This document shows positions 1 to 7,920 of a DNA stretch of 17,242 nt, piece by piece. Numbering within the stretch: the stretch's first letter is position 1; each line of letters opens with the position of its first letter. The position numbers and the translations under genes were made by a program. The notes below the pieces were generated by a model. That model saw only the letters and a program-made list of their open reading frames with translations, was not told the DNA's origin and ran no database searches. The DNA comes from Treponema sp. GTDB lineage: Bacteria; Spirochaetota; Spirochaetia; Treponematales; Breznakiellaceae. The stretch covers positions 1-17,242 of the forward strand of contig JAIRMT010000027.1 in NCBI GenBank assembly GCA_031258505.1. The letters are read 5' to 3'.

Positions 1-710
1 TCTTCTGGTTTGCCCTTCACGAGTTGGGAAGCAGACACTATTGGTATCCACTTCTCCACATGCTGGCGAGCGGTGTCAGTCTTCTTGCAGAACAGGGTGA
101 GGTACTGGTTGGCAAGATCGTCGCGGCCTTTGAGGGTGAAAAGCAGGAAGGTACGCGCCGCGCCCACCGCCGGATCGCCCTGGGTGGCGTGCGCCCAATC
201 AATGATGTACGCCTCGTCCTTGTCCGTGATCACGATGTTGCTGGGATTGAAGTCGCCATGGCAGAGGTGGTCAAGGTCAGGGAGGCTGTCAAGGCGTGTG
301 TGCAGTTCATAACGCTGAGTCGCGTCAAGACCGCTCTGGCGTATCTTGATGTGCATCTTCTCTTTGTGGCGTTTCAGACCGGGAGCTGATAAGCGGTGCA
401 TATTAACCTGAATCTCAACAAAACGCTCCATGTATTCAGTGATTTTATCGGGGTTCTGCTTCATAAGCTCATCAAGCGTTGTTCCCTCAATGTACTCAAC
501 GACAAGCGTCCATTTGCCGTTGATTTTGGTTACTTCAATCAGGTGCGGGACAGCTAGGCCGGTCTCGCCGACATACGCGAGGTTCAGCGCCTCGTTTAGC
601 ACATTGGCTGCTGAAAAATCTTCGTTGAAGATTTTTATAGTCTTGTCGCCATCACGGTAGATTTTTTTGTTTGGTCTGTCCGCGATGAGATTGGTAAGGT
701 TGTAACTCAT
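1..710 (-). CDS. TIGR02172-type phosphotransferase (APH/kinase fold), 3' end cut by window edge
   Basis: The minus strand is open from an ATG at 710-708 to the window edge, giving 236 codons with no stop. The protein shows a reduced kinase fold: a candidate ATP-binding lysine at about residue 26 (TIKIF), a hinge-like VVEYIEG, the catalytic loop HGDFNPSNIV at 151-160 with Asp153, and the metal-binding segment YIIDWAHATQGDP around Asp171. This layout fits the aminoglycoside-phosphotransferase superfamily, in particular the TIGR02172 family, whose substrate is unknown; that assignment is from memory of the family. An AGGAG Shine-Dalgarno lies 8 nt before the ATG, inside the end of adhE. The ATG overlaps the adhE stop as ATGA, so the two are probably co-transcribed and translationally coupled. 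Only the last residues are missing, judging by the usual length of about 230-260 aa. Drug resistance should not be assumed. Confidence 0.85.
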   Translation of the reverse strand, partial: MSYNLTNLIADRPNKKIYRDGDKTIKIFNEDFSAANVLNEALNLAYVGETGLAVPHLIEVTKINGKWTLVVEYIEGTTLDELMKQNPDKITEYMERFVEIQVNMHRLSAPGLKRHKEKMHIKIRQSGLDATQRYELHTRLDSLPDLDHLCHGDFNPSNIVITDKDEAYIIDWAHATQGDPAVGAARTFLLFTLKGRDDLANQYLTLFCKKTDTARQHVEKWIPIVSASQLVKGKPE

Positions 711-3355
711 ACAGCCGCTCCTTGCGACAACTTCGTTGCCGCTTCACTATCTCTGCCATAGTAGGCATTGAGATACATCTGTTTGATTTCAGCGATCAAG
801 GGGTAACGGGGATTTGCGCCAGTACATTGATCGTCAAAAGCCTTCTCGCTCATATCATCAAGGCGTTCAAGGAAGTTCTGCTCGTCAATGCCATAGTCCT
901 TGATGGTTTTCTTGATACCTATCGCGTCTTTGAGCTTTTCAACAGCCTTGATGAGCAATTCCAGTTTTTCTTTGTCGTCCTTGCCCTTGAGACCCAGAAA
1001 CTCAGCGACTTCAGCATAGCGACGCAGGGTGTGCGGGTGGTCGTACTGAGGAAAGGTTCCCATTTTGGGTGGAACTTCACAGGCGTTGAAGCGAAGCACC
1101 TCGCTAATCAGGAGCGCATTGGCAATGCCATGCGGAATGTGGTGGAACGCGCCAAGTTTATGCGCCATGGAGTGACAAACACCGAGGAAGGCATTGGCAA
1201 AAGCCATGCCCGCAATGGTTGCCGCATCCGCCATTTTCTCGCGGGCAATGGGATCATTCGGACCGTTGTTGTATGCTGCCGGAAGGTAGTCGAAAATAAG
1301 GCGCATGGCGCGTAAAGCCAAGCTGTCAGTGTAATCCGTTGCCAGCATTGAGGCATAGGCTTCAAGCGCATGGGTAAGGGCGTCAATGCCAGAAGCACTC
1401 GTCAAGCCTTTGGGCGCGTTCATCATGAGGTCTGCGTCAACGATTGCCATATCAGGCAAGAGTTCATAGTCGGCAAGCGGGTACTTGATGCCGGTCTTTT
1501 CATCGGTGATAACGGCAAAAGGCGTAACTTCGCTTCCAGTACCAGCTGAGGTGGGGATGGCGATGAAGTAGGCTTTTTCGCCCATCTTGGGGAACGTGTA
1601 GACGCGCTTCCTGATGTCTACAAAGCGCATGGCCATGTCCTCGAAGTTGGCTTCGGGGTGTTCGTAGAGTACCCACATAATCTTGCCCGCATCCATAGCC
1701 GAACCGCCGCCGAGCGCAATAATCACGTCAGGCTGAAACTGGGTCATAAGCGCGGCGCCTTCACGCGCGCAAGCCAGCGTGGGATCAGGCGCTACGTTGA
1801 AGAATACCGAGTAAACTATGCCCAATTCGTCCAGTTTGTCTGAGATAGCTTTGGTATAGCCATTCTTATAAAGGAAGGTATCTGTAACGATGAAGGCGCG
1901 TTTCTTACCCATGATATCCTTGAGTTCGTTAAGGGCCACGGGCAGACAACCTTTTTTGATATAGATTTTTTCAGGCGTTCTGAACCACAGCATATTTTTC
2001 CTCCGCTCCGCCACAATTTTGATATTGATGAGATGCTTTACCCCCACGTTTTCACCCACTGAGTTACCGCCCCAGGTTCCGCAGCCCAGAGTGAGTGAAG
2101 GCGGCAGCTTGAAGTTGTACAGGTCGCCGATGCCGCCGTGGGAAGAGGGCGTATTCACGAGTATACGGCAGGTCTTCATGCGCTCATTGAACATGGCGAG
2201 TTTTGCCTGCTGGGTATGCTCGTTGAGATACACCGATGAGGTATGTCCGTAACCGCCGTCTTTCACGAGGGATTCAGCCTTGTTTACTGCATCCTCAAAG
2301 TTACTGGCGCGATAGAAGGCAAGCACTGGGGAGAGCTTCTCGTGGGCGAACTCTTCCTCAAGGTCAACGCGCTCTACTTCGCCAATGAGAATCTTGGTGG
2401 TGTCTGGCACGGTAACGCCGGCGAGTTGAGCGATGGTCGCGGCTTTTTGTCCGACAATCTTCGCGTTCAGCGCCCCGTTTATAATGATGGTCTTACGAAC
2501 TTTTTCGGTTTCTTCAGGTGAAAGAAAATAGCACCCGCGCAAGGCGAATTCCTGCTTCACCTTATCGTATACATCGTTAAGAACTATGACCGACTGCTCG
2601 GACGCGCAGATCATACCATTGTCAAACGTTTTGGAATGGATGATTGAACTGACTGCGAGAAGTATATCCGCGCTATCGTCGATGATTGCAGGCGTGTTAC
2701 CAGAGCCTACGCCCAGGGCTGGCTTGCCCGAAGAATAGGCGGCCTTCACCATGCCGGGTCCGCCTGTTGCGAGAATGATGTCCGCGTCTTTCATTACGAG
2801 GTTGGTGAGTTCCAGCTTCGGCACATCAATCCAGCCGATAATGCCTTCTGGCGCGCCTGCAGCAACCGCCGCCTCAAGCACAATACGCGCGGCCTCATTG
2901 GTGCAGCATTTTGCGCGTGGGTGCGGCGAGAAAATGATGCCGTTGCGCGTTTTCAGGGCAAGCAGCGCCTTGAAAATTGCCGTAGAAGTGGGATTAGTCG
3001 TGGGGATAACTGCCGCAATCACCCCGATAGGCTCGGCGATCTTCTTGATACCGTACACCGGGTCTTCCTCAATGACGCCGCAGGTCTGCGTGTTTCGGTA
3101 AGCGTTGTAGATGTACTCAGCCGCATAGTGGTTTTTGATGACCTTATCCTCAACCACCCCCATACCGGTTTCCTGCACCGCCATCTTAGCGAGCGGGATG
3201 CGCGCCTTGTTAGCGGCGTCGGCAGCGGCAAAGAAGATTTTGTCTACCTGCTGCTGACTAAAGCCTGCGAACATGCGCTGCGCTTCCCGAATCCGCGCAA
3301 GAGCGCGTTCAAGCCCAGCAACATCTTCGACTGTTTCATACAGGGTCGAATCCAT
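707..3355 (-). CDS. adhE: Bifunctional acetaldehyde-CoA / iron alcohol dehydrogenase AdhE
   Basis: The 882-aa protein is close to the 891 aa of E. coli AdhE. It reduces acetyl-CoA to acetaldehyde and then ethanol with NADH, the redox outlet of mixed-acid fermenters, and the family assembles into cytoplasmic spirosomes. Residues 1 to about 445 form the CoA-acylating aldehyde dehydrogenase, with the catalytic cysteine in NGMICASEQSV at Cys250. From about 455 onwards is the iron-dependent alcohol dehydrogenase: nucleotide motif GGGSAMD at 549-555 and metal ligands Asp658, His662, His728 and His742, each five residues after the E. coli positions. All key residues are intact, so both halves should be active. 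The ATG at 3355 has a strong AAGGAGG seven nt upstream and a promoter further up. The kinase-fold gene follows with an ATGA overlap, an unusual partner for adhE. Confidence 0.97.
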   Translation of the reverse strand: MDSTLYETVEDVAGLERALARIREAQRMFAGFSQQQVDKIFFAAADAANKARIPLAKMAVQETGMGVVEDKVIKNHYAAEYIYNAYRNTQTCGVIEEDPVYGIKKIAEPIGVIAAVIPTTNPTSTAIFKALLALKTRNGIIFSPHPRAKCCTNEAARIVLEAAVAAGAPEGIIGWIDVPKLELTNLVMKDADIILATGGPGMVKAAYSSGKPALGVGSGNTPAIIDDSADILLAVSSIIHSKTFDNGMICASEQSVIVLNDVYDKVKQEFALRGCYFLSPEETEKVRKTIIINGALNAKIVGQKAATIAQLAGVTVPDTTKILIGEVERVDLEEEFAHEKLSPVLAFYRASNFEDAVNKAESLVKDGGYGHTSSVYLNEHTQQAKLAMFNERMKTCRILVNTPSSHGGIGDLYNFKLPPSLTLGCGTWGGNSVGENVGVKHLINIKIVAERRKNMLWFRTPEKIYIKKGCLPVALNELKDIMGKKRAFIVTDTFLYKNGYTKAISDKLDELGIVYSVFFNVAPDPTLACAREGAALMTQFQPDVIIALGGGSAMDAGKIMWVLYEHPEANFEDMAMRFVDIRKRVYTFPKMGEKAYFIAIPTSAGTGSEVTPFAVITDEKTGIKYPLADYELLPDMAIVDADLMMNAPKGLTSASGIDALTHALEAYASMLATDYTDSLALRAMRLIFDYLPAAYNNGPNDPIAREKMADAATIAGMAFANAFLGVCHSMAHKLGAFHHIPHGIANALLISEVLRFNACEVPPKMGTFPQYDHPHTLRRYAEVAEFLGLKGKDDKEKLELLIKAVEKLKDAIGIKKTIKDYGIDEQNFLERLDDMSEKAFDDQCTGANPRYPLIAEIKQMYLNAYYGRDSEAATKLSQGAAV

Positions 3356-3390
3356 ATTCGTCCCTCCTTAATAAATAGAAATCTTTTGAT

Positions 3391-3410
3391 ATAGATATTT
3401 TTTTATCTAT
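3391..3410 (-). promoter_or_regulatory. Inverted repeat at the predicted start of the adhE transcript
   Basis: Arms ATAGATA (3391-3397) and TATCTAT (3404-3410) are perfect complements around six T. The repeat lies just downstream of the predicted -10 box and covers the expected transcription start, so it could be an operator or a 5'-end hairpin of the mRNA. No regulator can be named from the sequence. Confidence 0.35.
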
Positions 3411-3415
3411 AATGA

Positions 3416-3445
3416 TATATAGCTATAGTTAAGCAAAAGTGTCAA
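3416..3445 (-). promoter_or_regulatory. Predicted sigma-70 type promoter of adhE
   Basis: On the minus strand a perfect TTGACA (3445-3440) is followed after 18 nt by TATATA (3421-3416), four of six matches to the -10 consensus. It sits in very AT-rich DNA about 60 nt before the adhE start codon, leaving a 5' UTR of roughly 50 nt. The rest of the gap to 3598 holds only two hairpins and no gene. Confidence 0.6.
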
Positions 3446-3525
3446 GAGCTTAATGGTAAATGTTTAGGCGCTATTAACAAAAGTTGAAATATAGAGGCGT
3501 ATGTGGAACAAGTACGCGGCGCGGG

Positions 3526-3590
3526 GCGTGTTTTGGGAAAACGCGCTCCGCTTGATGCGCTTCTACGATTGTGAGAAGCCCCGCCTTCTC
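3526..3590 (-). terminator. Two hairpins downstream of the HU-like gene, possible terminator
   Basis: Hairpin one has arms GAGAAG (3573-3578) and CTTCTC (3585-3590) with a six-base loop. Hairpin two has nine-base arms at 3526-3534 and 3538-3546, one mismatch and a three-base loop. Both lie within about 75 nt of the stop of the gene at 3599. Neither has a T-tract on the minus strand, so classic rho-independent termination is not clearly supported. Confidence 0.3.
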
Positions 3591-3598
3591 TTTCATGT

Positions 3599-4345
3599 TT
3601 ATACTGTTACTGTAAATTCGCTTACGATAATGCGGACTTCCTTGAGGAAGTTCGAACCATTAGTATATTGCGTATGCGCCTCCAGTGTCCAAGGCTTATC
3701 CGGGAGAAGCGCTGGAATAACGCCGATGAGTCTATTCGGGTCATTCAACGCGAGCTTGTCAACCTTTATCGCCACATCCGGCGTACCCGGAGTCGTGAAG
3801 TAGAGACCTATGTCTTGCGCGTCTCCCACAATCTTGATCTTGTTGCCCGTCAGGATGAACTGGCCCCCAACTGTTGCCTTCTGGTTAATCAGGTCCGTCG
3901 TTACATCCGTGAACTCATTGATGAACGCCCCGCTCTCTGCCAGCCCCTCAACAAAAACCTCAATATCGTCTACCAGCTTGTGCAGCGGCTCAAGGACGCG
4001 GAAACTAAACGTAATCGGATGCTTTTCGGGTGAAACTCCCTCTTGCTTACTGTCAAACGTGCCGCCAACGCTTGGATGGATGGAGTAGTACCCCGTGCTT
4101 ACCGCGAACCCGTCGCAAAGCTGGTGCGCCACCTCGCGGTTGAATAGCGCGATATACTGCTCAACCTCTGTAGGGTCGCCGCGAAACCCGCCCCGCAGAA
4201 ACATCGCATCGCAGACCTCTTTGACCGACAGCGTTCTTTCACTGACCGTCCGCGCAAAATACTTACCCTTAATACCTGCTATGTAGTTTAGATAAAGTCT
4301 CACACGTATTCGGTGAAATACCTTCACAAGTTCATCAACTTCCAT
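3599..4345 (-). CDS. HU/IHF-like DNA-binding protein with C-terminal DUF4469 Ig-like domain
   Basis: This 248-aa protein has the two-part layout of Bacteroidetes/spirochaete proteins annotated as HU-like plus DUF4469. Residues to about 130 carry the family pattern of the HU-like part: RTVSERTLSVKEVCD, RGG, YIALFNREVAHQLCDGF, STGYYSIHPSVGGTFDS and the KH-xx-xF segment. From about 160 comes GGQFILTGNKIKIVGD, then IGVIPALLPD and the closing strands of an Ig-like fold, which matches DUF4469. The cellular role of the family is not established; architectural DNA binding is the inference from the fold. There is no signal peptide, so it should be cytoplasmic. AGGAG nine nt before the ATG supports the start. 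The gene stands alone, and its upstream region runs directly into the 23-bp palindromic array, which may be coincidence. I am confident of the domains, not of the function. Confidence 0.75.
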   Translation of the reverse strand: MEVDELVKVFHRIRVRLYLNYIAGIKGKYFARTVSERTLSVKEVCDAMFLRGGFRGDPTEVEQYIALFNREVAHQLCDGFAVSTGYYSIHPSVGGTFDSKQEGVSPEKHPITFSFRVLEPLHKLVDDIEVFVEGLAESGAFINEFTDVTTDLINQKATVGGQFILTGNKIKIVGDAQDIGLYFTTPGTPDVAIKVDKLALNDPNRLIGVIPALLPDKPWTLEAHTQYTNGSNFLKEVRIIVSEFTVTV

Positions 4346-4414
4346 GATATGAATCTCCTATGCCTACTTTATCGTATGTCTTCTTTCTTTTCTTGAGTAT
4401 TTTCTATCAATTTT

Positions 4415-4713
4415 TGACAGAGTTTTCTGTCCGGCGCTGACAGGATTCTCTGTTCAGCGCTAACAGAGAACTCTGTCAAGCGCTAACAGAGAACTCTGTT
4501 CGGCGCTGACAGGATTCTCTGTCAATTCTTAACAGAGTTTTCTGTCAAGCGCTAACAGAGAACTCTGTTCGGCGCTGACAGGATTCTCTGTTCGGCGCTG
4601 ACAGAGTTTTCTGTCAGGTCCTAACAGAGTTTTCTGTCAGGCGCTAACAGACTTTTCTGTTCGGCGCTAACAGACTTTTCTGTCAATTCTTAACAGAGAA
4701 CTCTGTCAGGCGT
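4415..4713. repeat. 13-unit, 23-bp tandem array of imperfect palindromes
   Basis: Thirteen units follow each other with an exact 23-bp period and no insertions. Each is an 18-bp imperfect palindrome (left arm TGACAG or TAACAG, six-base centre, right arm CTGTCA, CTGTTC or CTGTCC) plus a five-base linker, usually GGCGC or AGCGC, sometimes ATTCT. The centre is drawn from four versions: AGTTTT (units 1, 6, 9, 10), GATTCT (2, 5, 8), AGAACT (3, 4, 7, 13) and ACTTTT (11, 12). The ACAG and CTGT arms are invariant while centres and linkers are shuffled. No gene overlaps it. Five-base linkers rule out CRISPR spacers. Confidence 0.95.
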
Positions 4714-4720
4714 ATTCGGG

Positions 4721-4805
4721 AGGCGCATCCCGCTAGGGACAGGCGTTCTCAGGATATACAGTATCCTGAGAACGCCTAATAATGGGATGCTTTGAGCGGA
4801 CGCCT
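4721..4805. other. Nested inverted repeat with a perfect 16-bp stem
   Basis: A perfect 16-bp stem pairs 4741-4756 with 4762-4777 around the loop TACAG. Outside it GCATCCC (4725-4731) pairs with GGGATGC (4784-4790), and AGGCG (4721-4725) can pair with CGCCT (4801-4805). It lies about 75-160 nt past the stop of the metalloprotease gene on the minus strand, so it could end or protect that transcript, but no T-run follows the core stem. It directly abuts the tandem array. The remaining bases to 4879 hold no gene that I can see. Confidence 0.8.
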
Positions 4806-4879
4806 TTTCACGATTGAATTAAATCCGACAAAGAAAAGCCGGACCTGCAAAAAAGGCGCGCAATGGCGGCAATGCAAAA

Positions 4880-7780
4880 CTACAACATCATCAACGAGAA
4901 GTTGAATCCCCATTCAAGATTGCTGCGCCACTCCTGCGGGTTCGAGATTTTCCACGCGCCCCAGAGATAAGGCGTGAAACTAAAGGGCATGGTAGTAACA
5001 ATGACGCTCGATACGGTCATGCCGAGGCGCAAAACCAGCGATTGGGCGAGGCGATAACCAGCGGCGGGAAGCAGGGGCGGTGTCAGAGATATGCCCGGCG
5101 CGGTTTCATCATCAGGGAAGGCGGTCTCGTCCGCGTTGTAGAACACGTTCCGGTATGCAAGTGTGCTGTACAGACGGTTGTAATACAAATGGCCGAGGCT
5201 TTTCTGAATGTCCAGCGAAAAAAGTTTGAATTCCGCTTCGCCGCCGGCAAGCCATGAAAGCCGGTCAATGTGTTCCGTTGGGTGGTATTCAAGTGGAGCG
5301 ATGTCGCTAAACAGTGAACCGCCGATATAGTCGTCTTCGTGGTTCCGCGACCTGCCGTACAGGTCAAGGTTGGCGACGCTGCTCCATGCGTGATAGAGCG
5401 ACAGCTTCAGCCGGAACGCTTCAAAGGCGACGCTCAGGCGTTCCTCACCGCCGATGCTCTCTTGCGGCAGGGTATACCGGACGGTCGTGTTCAGCGAAAC
5501 GCCGTTCCCGAACAACTGCCAGCGGAAGCGGCGCAAGCCGTTAAGATCAAAACCAGCGTTGAGGGTATAGATCGGTTCCTCATAGCTCCACGTGTACACA
5601 TTGGAGCTGTTGCGCGGGTCTTTGGCAATGAGGCTCACGGTCGCGCCCAGCCTGAACCCCCACGACGACGCGGCTTGTATACCGCCAAAGGTGCGGCGAT
5701 AGGGTAGGTCTTTGGCTTTGTTGATGCCGTCGCTTGCCTCAAAGGTCAGGGGGAAGCCAAAGCCAAGTGTTGTCCACTGAATACTGAAAGCGCCCATGAG
5801 ATCGCGGATGTTCATGTATGCTTCCAGCGCGACGGCGTTAGTATCAGTGGGGTCCATCATCAGCGATATAAAACCGACGCCGTCAGTGCTGATTCCAAGG
5901 TCCGCGCTTGGCGACATGAGGGGGAAGGGAAGCCAATACTGAAATGGGTTCATATAGGCAAACGGATTATAGCGTTTGGTCGGCAGGGTCATGGTTCCAC
6001 GAACAGCGGGGGTATTCGCGGGCGACGGCGTTGTTTCCCAGGGCGTAAACTGGAGCGGCGCGTGAACGCCCGACAGCGCATCGCCTGCCTCCGGGTAACG
6101 CGCCAGCGCGTTCCATGTCGAGAACGCGGCGCGGTAATACACCTCGTCGCCAAGCTGCACAGGCATTGACACGCCGCCGGAAAAGTCTTGCGCGCTAAAC
6201 ACTACGCTAAAAGCGCCAGACTCTGGATCATCGCCAAGGCCGCGCAGGTCTATGGCGCCGAGTTTGTAGAACCGGTCGTCGTGGTTAAAACCAAAGAGCA
6301 GGCGTCCTTCGCTTGCCTGAAGGAAACGCATATAACGCCAGCGATTGGCGTCATCAGCGCCAGACGAGAGCGTGTAGGTCGTCTTAGTATCATAGTTATA
6401 CAGGCAGAGTTCGCGTATGCCATCACGCGCCGCAACAAAGGCGATCCATGTGTCGTTTACAACGCAGGGGCTGGCGAGGAGGATGCTCTCGTTACCCATC
6501 AACAGCACTTCCTCGTCGCCATTATCGGGGCGAAAGACAAGGTTATTAAGGTGGCGCGAGGAAGTCAGGCCAATAACGCCGTCGCGGAAATACTGCCCCT
6601 GATACAGCTCGCGCCATGTGCGCCCAGTTCCCCAGCCATTGCGGGTGTTGTATTCAGTAACAATGGCGGTGGCCAGGTCTTCGGTATAGCTGTATGAGGA
6701 CACCAGCGCGCGGCTTCCATCTGTTGATACATCGAGGTCGTAGCTTGAGGTGTTAATGGCCAAAGAATTACGGCTGCGTCCAGTCGCTGGATCAAAGACG
6801 ACAAGCGCGCCTGCAATGATGTCCAGCGCAAAGACCTTGCCGCCGCCCGCATCCATGGCGGAAATCAGCGCCTCGCCGCTGCGCACGATGCCGGCGCTGT
6901 TATCAGCAACTCCGTCAAGGCGCAAAGAGTCCTGAAAGCTCTGCCATGCGTCCAGAAACGCTATGCCGTACACCTTAGTAAAGATATGATAAAAGCCATT
7001 ATTATAGAAGAAAAATGACAAGTGGTACTCACCACCCATGCGCTGCCAGAGTTCCGCGTACTTTTCCATGCCGTGCTCTTTAATCAACCACGCTGAAAAC
7101 AGCCCGCCATACTGATACCAAGCCCCAATCGGCGGGTAATCGTAGACGCCTGACGCCTGAAACGGCGTCAGGAACGTATTATCAATGACGGCTTGGCGCA
7201 ACGTCTGCCGGATGAGCGGGTCATTGGCGCGGCCAAACCCGCTTTGGCGGCTTTCAAAGGCCACAGCAACGCCCTCTACTATGAACCTTGGCGCAGTAAG
7301 CTGGGTGAGGTCGTACCAGCCGCCAAAGATGTCGTACCAGAACTGCATCGCGGGACTATGGCTGCTCAGAGAAATGGCGTGAGTAAGCTCATGCAGGAAT
7401 ACGCTTTCCAGCGCGTTTTCAAACGTAGCAAAGTCATTGGGGTCTGTCGGCGTATCGAAAAGCAGGATGTGGGGATAGGGCAAGGAGCGCATATACGAGT
7501 TGAACTGGTCCGTATGCGGCGTTATCGCTACCGGTATTTTTCGTTTAAGGCTGATGCCCAGGAGCGCCGACACCTGCTCATATATGCGGTCGGCGAAACC
7601 AGCGACACTTTCCGCTGTCTGCCAAGACGACTCTGGAAAGATGATCGCAAAGTACCTCGTTTCGTGTACTCGAAACGAGGTAAACGGCTTAAAGTTCAGC
7701 ATCTGTGCTGAAACGGGTGTGCTTATCACACATAGCAGTAACAGGTTTACAAGTAACAGGTTCATATTTTTAACTTTCAT
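4880..7780 (-). CDS. Secreted HExxH (MA-type) metallopeptidase with propeller-like and C-terminal barrel-like regions
   Basis: The 966-aa protein starts with a signal peptide: lysines, a leucine-rich core at 8-20 and a likely signal peptidase I cut after VSA at residue 25. Residues about 30-290 resemble a peptidase MA-like gluzincin: FLHELTHAIS gives His130, Glu131 and His134, and FIVEGVAVAFES supplies the third ligand Glu169. About 300-580 is rich in short beta strands with FDPATGRSR and TDGSRALVSS patterns, like TolB or propeller blades. The last 350 residues alternate aromatic and polar positions like an outer-membrane beta barrel, so the protein is probably anchored at the cell surface or outer membrane; that part is inference. 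The start has AAAGGA eight nt upstream. It lies 139 nt after adk on the same strand, with the CRISPR-like element between. The substrate is unknown. Confidence 0.75.
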   Translation of the reverse strand: MKVKNMNLLLVNLLLLCVISTPVSAQMLNFKPFTSFRVHETRYFAIIFPESSWQTAESVAGFADRIYEQVSALLGISLKRKIPVAITPHTDQFNSYMRSLPYPHILLFDTPTDPNDFATFENALESVFLHELTHAISLSSHSPAMQFWYDIFGGWYDLTQLTAPRFIVEGVAVAFESRQSGFGRANDPLIRQTLRQAVIDNTFLTPFQASGVYDYPPIGAWYQYGGLFSAWLIKEHGMEKYAELWQRMGGEYHLSFFFYNNGFYHIFTKVYGIAFLDAWQSFQDSLRLDGVADNSAGIVRSGEALISAMDAGGGKVFALDIIAGALVVFDPATGRSRNSLAINTSSYDLDVSTDGSRALVSSYSYTEDLATAIVTEYNTRNGWGTGRTWRELYQGQYFRDGVIGLTSSRHLNNLVFRPDNGDEEVLLMGNESILLASPCVVNDTWIAFVAARDGIRELCLYNYDTKTTYTLSSGADDANRWRYMRFLQASEGRLLFGFNHDDRFYKLGAIDLRGLGDDPESGAFSVVFSAQDFSGGVSMPVQLGDEVYYRAAFSTWNALARYPEAGDALSGVHAPLQFTPWETTPSPANTPAVRGTMTLPTKRYNPFAYMNPFQYWLPFPLMSPSADLGISTDGVGFISLMMDPTDTNAVALEAYMNIRDLMGAFSIQWTTLGFGFPLTFEASDGINKAKDLPYRRTFGGIQAASSWGFRLGATVSLIAKDPRNSSNVYTWSYEEPIYTLNAGFDLNGLRRFRWQLFGNGVSLNTTVRYTLPQESIGGEERLSVAFEAFRLKLSLYHAWSSVANLDLYGRSRNHEDDYIGGSLFSDIAPLEYHPTEHIDRLSWLAGGEAEFKLFSLDIQKSLGHLYYNRLYSTLAYRNVFYNADETAFPDDETAPGISLTPPLLPAAGYRLAQSLVLRLGMTVSSVIVTTMPFSFTPYLWGAWKISNPQEWRSNLEWGFNFSLMML

Positions 7781-7811
7781 AACCTTTTCCTTTTATCGCA
7801 GTTTGTTTGTT

Positions 7812-7920
7812 TATTTATTCCACGCGCTCGCAAGGAGCGCGACTACACGTCCAGCGCTTTGCGGGTCATTGGCGCGACCAAATCCGTCGTTTCAATCCAC
7901 GCGCTCGCATGGAGCGCGAC
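7812..7920 (-). CRISPR. Minimal or decayed type I-C-like CRISPR element: two repeats, one spacer
   Basis: Read on the minus strand, 7920-7889 is a 32-bp repeat that begins GTCGCGCTC, has the stem CGCGCTC/GAGCGCG and ends GTGGATTGAAAC, the hallmark of type I-C repeats. A second copy at 7843-7812 keeps the stem but differs at five positions, mostly at the GAAAC end, as terminal repeats often do. The 45 nt between them (7844-7888) are longer than usual I-C spacers (about 33-37). No cas gene is in the window. The first repeat touches the adk stop codon. The spacer contains a 26-nt stretch with 24 matches to the adjacent metallopeptidase gene. It could be an orphan fragment, or a palindromic repeat used as a terminator between adk and its neighbour. 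Confidence 0.55.

Noticed and set aside
722..1315. Plus-strand open frame of 197 codons inside adhE
   Set aside because: It is antisense to a clearly conserved coding region, and the translation has no recognisable features.
3471..3490. Rex-like operator (TTGTTAA half-site) upstream of adhE
   Set aside because: Only one half-site is present; the expected second half at the right spacing is missing.
4415..4713. CRISPR array
   Set aside because: Linkers are only five bases and are themselves repeated, so there are no spacers.
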